A stretch of 5,610 nucleotides of DNA from Arthrobacter sp. (lineage in GTDB: Bacteria > Actinomycetota > Actinomycetes > Actinomycetales > Micrococcaceae), in NCBI GenBank assembly GCA_025464545.1, contig JAODMA010000428.1, positions 1 through 5,610 of the forward strand, read 5' to 3'. The notes below the pieces were generated by a model that saw only the letters and a program-made list of their open reading frames with translations, was not told the DNA's origin and searched no databases. The position numbers and the translations under genes are program-made. Below, piece after piece: positions 1 through 4,963 of the stretch (position 1 is the first letter of the stretch; each line of letters starts with the position of its first letter).

Positions 1-867
1 CCGGTTCTCGGGGGCGCCAAGGCTGTATGGCGTGAAGTCGGTGACGCCGGCGGCGGCCAGGACCTGTTCATCGGTGTAGAAGTTCCCGCTCCGGCTGCCG
101 GAGTCGGGCGTGGCGTTGGCTCCGGTCAGCACGGCGTGGGCCGCATCCGCCATAATCTGCGGGCTGCGGGCTCCCTGGACGATCTTCTCGCCGCCGGGCA
201 TGTTCCGGATCGCGGCGGTGTCGATCAGGGTGCAGGGCCACAGCGAGTTGACGCTGATCCCGTCCCCCTTGAGCTCTTCGGCCAGGCCCAGGGTGGTCAG
301 GCTCATCCCATACTTGGCCATGGTGTAGGCCAGGTGCAGGCCCGCCCATTTGGGATCCAGGTTGAGCGGCGGAGACAGGGTGAGGATGTGCCCGGCCTCC
401 GATTGGCGCAGCGCGGGCAGGGCGAGCTTCGCGAGCAGGAAGGTGCCCCGCACGTTGATGTCCTGCATGAGGTCGTAGCGCTTCATGTCCACCGCGTCGG
501 TTTTGGAGAGGTCGATCGCGGAGGCATTGTTGATAACGACGTCGAGCCCGCCGAAGCGTTCGACAGCGGCGGCAACGGCCCCGGCGACGTCGTCATCATT
601 GCGCACGTCTCCGACCAGCGGGAGCGCTTTCCCGCCTGCTGCCTCGATCTGTTCCGCGGCAGTGTAGACGGTACCTTCCAGCCTGGCGTGCGGCTTCCCG
701 GTCTTGGCCATCAGGACGACGTTGGCGCCGTCCCGCGCGGCCCGGACGGCGATCGCCAGGCCGATCCCGCGGCTGCCTCCGGAGATGAGGATGGTGCGGT
801 CCTGAAGGGAACCGGCGGTCTGGTATGGCCCTGCGTCGGCGCCCGAAGCATCGTTGCTTGAAGTCAT
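1..867 (-). CDS. HSDL2-like short-chain dehydrogenase/reductase, C-terminus cut by window edge
   Basis: Probable NAD(P)-dependent oxidoreductase of the classical SDR fold, cytoplasmic. The 289 codons visible run without a stop to the left edge. Seen: cofactor-binding glycine motif SGGSRGIG (residues 29-36, where the family more often has TGASRGIG), NNAS at 113-116, and a catalytic set N138 (INVRG), S165 (LTLSPP), Y181 and K185 (YTMAK). The segments AAKT/MAKTGKPH, LSPPLNLDPKW and AYTMAKYGMSL are recalled as typical of the HSDL2-like bacterial group, whose members are about 270-290 residues, so only a few residues should be missing. About 20 residues precede the Rossmann core, slightly long for the group. 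The ATG at 867-865 is preceded by a weak AGAG Shine-Dalgarno (875-878). The gene is divergent from the carboxylase genes. In eukaryotes HSDL2 is linked to fatty-acid metabolism; the substrate here is unknown. The family call is strong, the function open. Confidence 0.93.
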   Translation of the reverse strand, partial: MTSSNDASGADAGPYQTAGSLQDRTILISGGSRGIGLAIAVRAARDGANVVLMAKTGKPHARLEGTVYTAAEQIEAAGGKALPLVGDVRNDDDVAGAVAAAVERFGGLDVVINNASAIDLSKTDAVDMKRYDLMQDINVRGTFLLAKLALPALRQSEAGHILTLSPPLNLDPKWAGLHLAYTMAKYGMSLTTLGLAEELKGDGISVNSLWPCTLIDTAAIRNMPGGEKIVQGARSPQIMADAAHAVLTGANATPDSGSRSGNFYTDEQVLAAAGVTDFTPYSLGAPENR

Positions 868-887
868 GAGCACACTCTAGCTGAACC

Positions 888-907
888 ATGTTACTGATGA
901 GTAACAT
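888..907. promoter_or_regulatory. Perfect 8+8 inverted repeat, probable TetR-type operator
   Basis: ATGTTACT-GATG-AGTAACAT: both 8-base arms match perfectly around a 4-base centre. The size and the TTACT-N4-AGTAA core resemble operators of dimeric TetR-family repressors, many of which control acyl-CoA metabolism genes. It sits in the inferred dehydrogenase leader, about 24-43 nt downstream of the proposed start site, where a bound repressor would block elongation. The regulator is not in the window. Confidence 0.6.
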
Positions 908-936
908 CTGCGCGACGGGGACAGGAACGAGAGAAA

Positions 937-942
937 ATTGTA
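937..942 (-). promoter_or_regulatory. Candidate -10 element for the dehydrogenase gene
   Basis: Read on the minus strand this is TACAAT, five of six matches to TATAAT, placing a start site near 930 and a leader of about 63 nt before the ATG at 867. No convincing -35 hexamer is found 16-18 bp upstream (the region reads GGTCGA/CGGTCG), so the promoter may depend on an activator or be weak. The element lies inside the inverted repeat 939-953. Confidence 0.4.
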
Positions 943-953
943 GGTTTTCTACA
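939..953. promoter_or_regulatory. Inverted repeat TGTAG-N5-CTACA, possible operator
   Basis: Two perfect 5-base arms separated by GTTTT, overlapping the proposed minus-strand -10 (937-942). It lies in a locally A/T-rich patch that stands out from the G/C-rich surroundings. The placement fits a repressor site for the dehydrogenase promoter. The TF family cannot be named from the sequence. Confidence 0.4.
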
Positions 954-1005
954 GCCGGATCGACCGATAGCGTCACTAGACTTGCCCTCAGGGCCCTGCC
1001 TTTGT

Positions 1006-1016
1006 GTGGAATCCAC
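1006..1016. promoter_or_regulatory. Inverted repeat GTGGA-A-TCCAC upstream of the carboxylase
   Basis: Perfect 5-base arms around one central base, located where a -35 element would be expected for the candidate -10 at 1031-1036. It may be a regulator site or a chance palindrome. Confidence 0.3.
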
Positions 1017-1030
1017 TTAAGTCCCCACGC

Positions 1031-1036
1031 GATAAT
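1031..1036 (+). promoter_or_regulatory. Candidate -10 element for the carboxylase operon
   Basis: GATAAT matches TATAAT at five of six bases and would start transcription near 1043, giving a leader of about 32 nt. No good -35 is seen at 16-18 bp upstream. A second weaker candidate, TAGACT at 977-982, would give a leader of about 86 nt. Confidence 0.35.
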
Positions 1037-1063
1037 TGGCCAGCGACTATCAGCAACAGAGCC

Positions 1064-1068
1064 GGAGA
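1064..1068 (+). promoter_or_regulatory. Ribosome binding site deciding the carboxylase start
   Basis: GGAGA lies six bases before the ATG at 1075. The reading frame is open upstream to a TTG at 1036, but the site favours the ATG at 1075 and so a protein starting [10 protein letters not shown]. Confidence 0.75.
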
Positions 1069-1074
1069 CACTTG

Positions 1075-2658
1075 ATGAGCCACGATCTGACCACGACTGC
1101 GGGAAAGATCGCAGATTTCCGCGAGCGCCAGGCCCGTGCTGAGCAGCCCTCCGGCCCGGAAGCGATCGAGAAGCAGCATGCGCGCGGCAAGAACACCGCC
1201 CGCGAGCGCATCGATCTGCTGTTGGACGCAGGATCCTTCGTCGAGTTCGACGCGCTGGCCGTGCACCGCTCCACCGCCTTCGGCATGGAGAAGAAAAAGC
1301 CGCTCGGCGACGGGCTCGTCTCCGGCTACGGCACCGTGGATGGCCGGCCGGTAGCGGTCTACAGCCAGGACGTCTCCGTTTACGGCGGCTCGCTGAGCCA
1401 GGTCAACGGCGAGAAGATCGTCAAGGTCCAGGAATTCGCGCTGCGCAACGGCTGCCCCGTCGTGGGCATCCTCGACGGCGGCGGCGCCCGGATCCAGGAA
1501 GGCGTCGCCTCGCTGGCGATGTTCGCGGATATTTTCCGCAACAACGTGCACGCTTCCGGCGTCGTGCCGCAGATCTCCCTCATCATGGGACCCTCCGCCG
1601 GCGGCGCGGCTTACTCCCCCGCCCTGACCGACTACGTGGTCATGGTGGACAAGACCTCGCACATGTTCATCACCGGCCCGGACGTCATCAAGACCGTCAC
1701 CGGCGAGGATGTGGACATGGAAACCCTCGGCGGCGCCCGCCAACACAACGCCAACACGGGCACCTCCACCTACCTCGCCTCCGACGAGACGGACGCAATC
1801 GAGTTCGTCCGCGAACTCCTGGACTTCCTGCCGTCCAACAACCTCGCCGAGGTCCCGGTGCTGGAGCACACCCAGGAGCTGGAGCTCGACGACGACGACC
1901 TGGCCCTCGATGCGCTCATCCCGGACTCGGCCAACCAGCCCTATGACATGCGCAAGGTGGTCGAGCAGATTGTCGACGATGCGCATTTCCTGGAGATGCA
2001 GTCCCTCTACGCCCCGAACGTGATGATCGGCTACGGGCGGGTGGAGGGCCACACGGTGGGTATCGTGGCCAACCAGCCCATGCAGTTTGCCGGGACCCTG
2101 GACATCGCCGCCTCGGAAAAGGCCGCCCGCTTCGTCCGGCACTGCGATGCCTTCAACATCCCCATAATCACGCTCGTTGATGTGCCCGGCTTCCTGCCCG
2201 GCAAGGACCAGGAGTTCCAGGGCATCATCCGCCGCGGGGCCAAGCTGCTGTATGCCTATGCCGAGGCCACTGTGCCCAAGCTGACCGTCATCACCCGCAA
2301 GGCCTACGGCGGAGCGTACATCGTGATGGGCTCGAAGAAGCTCGGGGCGGACCTGAACCTGGCCTGGCCCACCGCCCAGATCGGCGTCATGGGTGCCCAG
2401 GGCGCGGTCAACATCCTTTACCGCCGCGAACTGGCGGCCGTCTCCGCTGACGGCGGCGACGTCGAAGCCAAACGCGCCGAGGTCATCCGGCAGTACGAGG
2501 AAGAGCTGCTCAATCCCTACCAGGCCGCCCAGCTCGGCTACGTGGACGCCGTCATCGCCCCGTCCGAGACACGCGTGCAGATCCTCAAGGGCCTGCGCGC
2601 GCTGCGGGACAAGCGCGCCAGCCTGCCCGCCAAGAAGCACGGGAACATCCCGCTGTGA
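1075..2658 (+). CDS. accD: Acyl-CoA carboxylase, carboxyltransferase (beta) subunit
   Basis: Transfers the carboxyl group from carboxybiotin on the alpha subunit to an acyl-CoA (acetyl- or propionyl-CoA), supplying malonyl- or methylmalonyl-CoA; cytoplasmic. The 527 residues match the usual length of about 520-530. Two crotonase-like halves are visible. The N-terminal half carries GPSAGGAAY (172-180), with an oxyanion-hole Gly pair at 176-177. The C-terminal half carries VDVPGFLPG (368-376), RKAYGGAY (408-415) and [18 protein letters not shown] (429-446). Overall it looks PccB/AccD5-like. However, residue 416 is Ile, at the position equivalent to Asp422 of Streptomyces coelicolor PccB; that residue is known to separate propionyl-specific PccB from the AccB type (Ile). 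A biotin carboxylase/biotin carrier subunit is required but absent here. The epsilon-subunit gene follows with a 4-base overlap. Family call very secure; acyl-CoA preference not settled. Confidence 0.97.
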   Translation: MSHDLTTTAGKIADFRERQARAEQPSGPEAIEKQHARGKNTARERIDLLLDAGSFVEFDALAVHRSTAFGMEKKKPLGDGLVSGYGTVDGRPVAVYSQDVSVYGGSLSQVNGEKIVKVQEFALRNGCPVVGILDGGGARIQEGVASLAMFADIFRNNVHASGVVPQISLIMGPSAGGAAYSPALTDYVVMVDKTSHMFITGPDVIKTVTGEDVDMETLGGARQHNANTGTSTYLASDETDAIEFVRELLDFLPSNNLAEVPVLEHTQELELDDDDLALDALIPDSANQPYDMRKVVEQIVDDAHFLEMQSLYAPNVMIGYGRVEGHTVGIVANQPMQFAGTLDIAASEKAARFVRHCDAFNIPIITLVDVPGFLPGKDQEFQGIIRRGAKLLYAYAEATVPKLTVITRKAYGGAYIVMGSKKLGADLNLAWPTAQIGVMGAQGAVNILYRRELAAVSADGGDVEAKRAEVIRQYEEELLNPYQAAQLGYVDAVIAPSETRVQILKGLRALRDKRASLPAKKHGNIPL

Positions 2659-2894
2659 TCGAGCCGAGCGAAGGCGCCGGTGGGCCGGCAGCAGGGCCGG
2701 AACCGCTGCTGTCCGTCGTCCAGGGTAAGCCCACGGCGGAGGAACTGGCGGCGCTCACCGCCGTCGTTCTCTCCTTGGGCAACGGCGAGTCGGCGGCGCC
2801 GCTGAAGCCCAGTGTCCGGCAGTGGGTAAGGCGGCAGCAACTGCAGCTGGCGCCCAAACCAGGCCCGGGGGCGTGGAAGCGAAGCCGGGGCTGA
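2655..2894 (+). CDS. accE: Acyl-CoA carboxylase epsilon subunit
   Basis: Small accessory subunit that, in characterised actinobacterial carboxylases, binds the complex and stimulates or stabilises it; it has no catalytic motif. Length is 79 residues, typical of the family. The core [17 protein letters not shown] (18-34), followed by TAVVLSL, is the recognisable signature, then a basic, Trp-containing tail (W57, and GAW at 72-74). The GTG start overlaps the beta-subunit stop as GTGA, implying translational coupling. A weak GGGAA at 2641-2645 is the only Shine-Dalgarno candidate. Position directly after a beta subunit is the expected context and strengthens the call. No alpha subunit or Maf-type gene follows, unlike the arrangement I recall from many actinobacteria. 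Confidence 0.9.
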   Translation: MIEPSEGAGGPAAGPEPLLSVVQGKPTAEELAALTAVVLSLGNGESAAPLKPSVRQWVRRQQLQLAPKPGPGAWKRSRG

Positions 2895-2909
2895 GCCCGC
2901 ACCGGCTGG

Positions 2910-2924
2910 CTGAAGTAAGTTCAG
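2910..2924. promoter_or_regulatory. Inverted repeat CTGAA-N5-TTCAG upstream of the peptidase promoter
   Basis: Perfect 5-base arms around GTAAG, centred about 49 bases upstream of the proposed start site at 2966. The position is compatible with an activator site, but the repeat is short enough to be chance. Confidence 0.25.
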
Positions 2925-2953
2925 TAACCCTTTCAGGACCGCCGGGCCCGGGC

Positions 2954-2959
2954 TAGTCT
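2954..2959 (+). promoter_or_regulatory. -10 element of a probable leaderless promoter
   Basis: TAGTCT resembles the actinobacterial TANNNT -10 consensus. The GTG at 2966 starts six bases after the hexamer, just where transcription should begin. The -35 region 17 bp upstream reads TTTCAG (2931-2936), a weak match. An identical octamer CTAGTCTC occurs at the promoter before the glycoside hydrolase gene. Confidence 0.55.
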
Positions 2960-2965
2960 CTTCGG

Positions 2966-4657
2966 GTGACTGAAACTACTGAACATGCCGCCCCCGTGCG
3001 CCCGCAGACTGCCATTGACGTTGTCGCCGACGACTATACGGAAACCCTGATCCGGCTTAACCCGAGTTTTGCCACCGAACTCGGCCTGCCCGGCCACGAG
3101 ACCGAATACCAGGATTTCTCGCCCGCCGGCCAGGAGGCCTTCGCCGCCGCGGCCCGCGAGGCTTTGGCCGCGCTGGACGGGCTGGAGCCGGCCGACGACG
3201 TCGACGTTGTCACCCTTGACGCGATGCGCGAACGCCTGGGCCTGCAGCTGGAGATCCATGATTCCGGCTGGGATGCGGCCGAGCTGAACAACATCGCCTC
3301 CCCCGCGCAGGATATCCGGGCGATCTTCGACCTGATGCCGACGGATACCCCGGAGCAGTGGGGCCACATCGCGGGCCGCGCCCACAGCGTGCAGACTGCA
3401 ATCGACGGCTACATCGAGTCGCTGCGCTCGGCCAAGGAGGACGGCAAGGTTGCCGCCGCACGCCAGGTGTCGATCGTCATCGAGCAGACCACCAAGTACG
3501 CCGCGGAGGATGGCTTCTTCGCAAAGCTCGCCGCGAACGCCAGAACGGACGAGGGTCCGCTGCCCGCAGATCTGCAGTCAAACCTCGAAGCCGGTGCCGC
3601 CGCCGCGCGGGTGGCCTACTCCCGGCTGGCCGGCTTCCTGGCAGCCGAACTGCTGCCGGCGGCCCCGGCCGCGGACGCCGTCGGCCGCGAGCGCTACGCG
3701 CTGGCCTCACGGTCCTTTTTGGGTGCCACGGTGGACCTCGAGGAGACATACGCCTGGGGTGTGCGGGAACTCGACCGCCTGATCGCCGAGCAGGAGCGGG
3801 TGGCAGGGGAAATCCGCCCCGGCGCCTCCGTCGAGGAAGCCAAAGAGCTCCTGAACAACGACCCCGCCCGCCAGCTCAAGGGCACGGATGCACTGCAAGC
3901 CTGGATGCAAGGGCTTTCCGACAAGGCGGTGGCCGACCTCGCCGGCGTGCACTTCGACATTCCGGACGTTCTGAAGACGCTGGAGTGCAAGATCGCTCCG
4001 ACCGACGAAGGCGGCATCTACTACACCGGCCCCTCGGACGACTTAAGCCGGCCGGGCCGCATGTGGTGGTCCGTGCCTGCCGGTGAAGACACATTCACCA
4101 CCTGGGCCGAGACCACCACCGTGTACCACGAGGGGGTCCCGGGCCACCATCTGCAGGTCGGGACCGCCACCTACCGTCGCGAGCTGCTGAACAAGTGGCG
4201 GCGCAATGTCTGCTGGACCTCCGGCCATGGCGAAGGCTGGGCGCTCTACGCCGAGAAGCTCATGCAGGAACTGGGATACCTCAAGGACCCGGGCGACCAC
4301 ATGGGCATGCTGGATATGCAACGCATGCGGGCAGCCCGCGTGGTGTTCGACATCGGCGTGCACCTTGAGCTGGAGATCCCGGCGCGCTGGGGTTCCGGCA
4401 CCTGGACGCCGGAGAAGGGCTACGGGTTCCTCAAGGCGAACCTGCCGATCAGCGAAGGGCAGCTGAAATTCGAATTCACCCGCTACCTCGGCTGGCCCGG
4501 CCAGGCCCCGTCGTACAAGGTTGGCCAGCGGCTCTGGGAGCAGATCCGGGCCGAGCGGGAATCCCGGCCCGGGTTCGACCTCAAAGAGTTCCACACCGAG
4601 GCGCTGGACATCGGCTCGGTAGGTCTCGACACCCTCAGGCGCGCCCTGCTCGGCTGA
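2966..4657 (+). CDS. DUF885 family protein, putative zinc metallopeptidase
   Basis: Uncharacterised family assumed to hold zinc-dependent peptidases; the substrate is unknown. 563 residues, within the usual 550-600 range. Seen: the family hallmark HEGVPGHHLQ (388-397), with H388, E389 and H394/H395 as likely metal or catalytic residues, and HGEGWALYAE (421-430), where E423 or E430 could be a further ligand. The remainder is mostly predicted helical, as expected. No signal peptide or membrane segment is visible, so it should be cytoplasmic. The GTG start (MTETTEHAAP) has no Shine-Dalgarno but sits at the expected transcription start of the TAGTCT promoter. A later in-frame start would lose N-terminal sequence that reads like the start of these proteins. 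It lies 71 bp after the epsilon gene but seems to be its own transcription unit. Nothing ties it to acyl-CoA carboxylation. Family call strong, activity inferred from motif only. Confidence 0.93.
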   Translation: MTETTEHAAPVRPQTAIDVVADDYTETLIRLNPSFATELGLPGHETEYQDFSPAGQEAFAAAAREALAALDGLEPADDVDVVTLDAMRERLGLQLEIHDSGWDAAELNNIASPAQDIRAIFDLMPTDTPEQWGHIAGRAHSVQTAIDGYIESLRSAKEDGKVAAARQVSIVIEQTTKYAAEDGFFAKLAANARTDEGPLPADLQSNLEAGAAAARVAYSRLAGFLAAELLPAAPAADAVGRERYALASRSFLGATVDLEETYAWGVRELDRLIAEQERVAGEIRPGASVEEAKELLNNDPARQLKGTDALQAWMQGLSDKAVADLAGVHFDIPDVLKTLECKIAPTDEGGIYYTGPSDDLSRPGRMWWSVPAGEDTFTTWAETTTVYHEGVPGHHLQVGTATYRRELLNKWRRNVCWTSGHGEGWALYAEKLMQELGYLKDPGDHMGMLDMQRMRAARVVFDIGVHLELEIPARWGSGTWTPEKGYGFLKANLPISEGQLKFEFTRYLGWPGQAPSYKVGQRLWEQIRAERESRPGFDLKEFHTEALDIGSVGLDTLRRALLG

Positions 4658-4671
4658 GTTCCCGCGCCAGG

Positions 4672-4683
4672 TGACCCGGGTCA
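4672..4683. promoter_or_regulatory. Perfect 12-bp palindrome TGACCCGGGTCA
   Basis: It ends two bases before the proposed -35 hexamer (4686-4691) of the glycoside hydrolase promoter and would span about -49 to -38. That is a classic position for a regulator that contacts RNA polymerase. No T-rich tract follows, so it does not read as an intrinsic terminator for the peptidase gene. A flanking CAGGT (4668-4672)/ACCTG (4689-4693) pair could extend the symmetry imperfectly. Confidence 0.45.
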
Positions 4684-4685
4684 GA

Positions 4686-4714
4686 TGGACCTGCGTGTGA
4701 TATTCATCTAGTCT
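4686..4714 (+). promoter_or_regulatory. Promoter of the secreted glycoside hydrolase gene
   Basis: The -35 TGGACC (4686-4691, four matches to TTGACA), a 17-bp spacer and the -10 TAGTCT (4709-4714) give the best-formed promoter in the window. Transcription would begin near 4721, leaving a leader of about 243 nt before the ATG at 4964, much longer than the other leaders here. Confidence 0.6.
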
Positions 4715-4748
4715 CGACGGGACACATTTACAGGGTTTTCGAAAGCCC

Positions 4749-4835
4749 ATGTCGGCGGCTGGGGCCGCGACGCTAATGCCGGGTATTCCTGCGCTGGACG
4801 GCAGGACGCCGCCTTTGTTGCAGGCGCAAGCGTAG
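4749..4835 (+). CDS. Possible 28-codon leader ORF
   Basis: An ATG at 4749 opens a frame (MSAAGAATLMPGIP...) that ends at TAG 4833-4835 within the structured leader. No good Shine-Dalgarno precedes it (AGGG at 4732-4735 is too far) and the peptide resembles nothing I know. It ends inside the loop of the GGCGC/GCGCC hairpin, so ribosomes on it would disturb the fold. It may be a chance frame. Confidence 0.15.
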   Translation: MSAAGAATLMPGIPALDGRTPPLLQAQA

Positions 4836-4953
4836 CGCCATCCAGCACCTCGGTCTCAGGTGCGCACTGTTGAAAAATGAACCCCGCGCAATCGATCAGC
4901 ACATCAACTGCTTGCCGAACCCTGCCGGGCAAATGCACAGAAAACCCCATATT

Positions 4954-4957
4954 GGAG
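4954..4957 (+). promoter_or_regulatory. Ribosome binding site deciding the glycoside hydrolase start
   Basis: GGAG six bases before the ATG at 4964 supports that start. An in-frame ATG at 4877, 29 codons earlier and just after an in-frame TGA, has no such site and would bury the signal peptide behind a polar extension. Confidence 0.7.
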
Positions 4958-4963
4958 CCTTCG

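Larger units (their letters stand above)
4721..4963 (+). ncRNA. Structured 5' leader, candidate cis-regulatory RNA
   Basis: This fills most of the 306-base gap between coding regions. Complementary segments seen by eye are: GGGTTTTCGAAAGCCC (4733-4748); a bulged hairpin GTCG-g-CGGC/GCCG-CGAC (4751-4771); an outer stem GCTGGA (4793-4798)/TCCAGC (4841-4846) enclosing CGGC/GCCG (4799-4811) and GGCGC/GCGCC (4823-4839); GCACCT/AGGTGC (4845-4863); and TTGCC/GGCAA (4912-4932). An alternative stem TCCTGC/GCAGGA (4787-4806) has GCTGGA in its loop, which could pair with TCCAGC as a pseudoknot. I do not recognise any known riboswitch class. In G/C-rich DNA some pairings arise by chance, so the call is tentative. 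Confidence 0.35.

Noticed and set aside
136..861. Plus-strand open frame of 241 codons opposite the dehydrogenase
   Set aside because: It is the mirror of a clear SDR gene and its product shows no family features.
989..998. Palindrome CAGGGCCCTG and overlapping GCCCT-C-AGGGC in the divergent region
   Set aside because: Short, G/C-only core with several overlapping registers, as expected by chance in G/C-rich DNA; not placed at a clear promoter position.
1036..1074. Upstream TTG start for the carboxylase beta subunit
   Set aside because: The ATG at 1075 has a well-spaced GGAGA, while the TTG has none and overlaps the candidate -10.
988..2640. A long open frame (about 550 codons) on the minus strand opposite the carboxylase beta gene
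   Set aside because: The plus-strand protein is unmistakable; the antisense frame is a by-product of G/C-rich third positions, with low-complexity Gly/Val/Asp/His-rich product and no recognisable motif.
2888..2898. GGGCT-G-AGCCC at the accE stop codon as a terminator
   Set aside because: The loop is too small for the full stem and no T-tract follows.
2942..2953. CCGGGCCCGG/GCCCGGGC palindrome before the peptidase -10
   Set aside because: Simple G/C run giving several self-complementary registers; no terminator tail and no independent support as an operator.
4043..4750. Minus-strand frame of 235 codons opposite the peptidase 3' end
   Set aside because: Shadow of the DUF885 gene; Pro/Arg/Gly-rich with no motif, and it would span a good plus-strand promoter.
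4733..4863. Known riboswitch classes (TPP, cobalamin, SAM, c-di-GMP, c-di-AMP, fluoride) in the long leader
   Set aside because: None of their conserved core sequences that I can recall is present in the leader.
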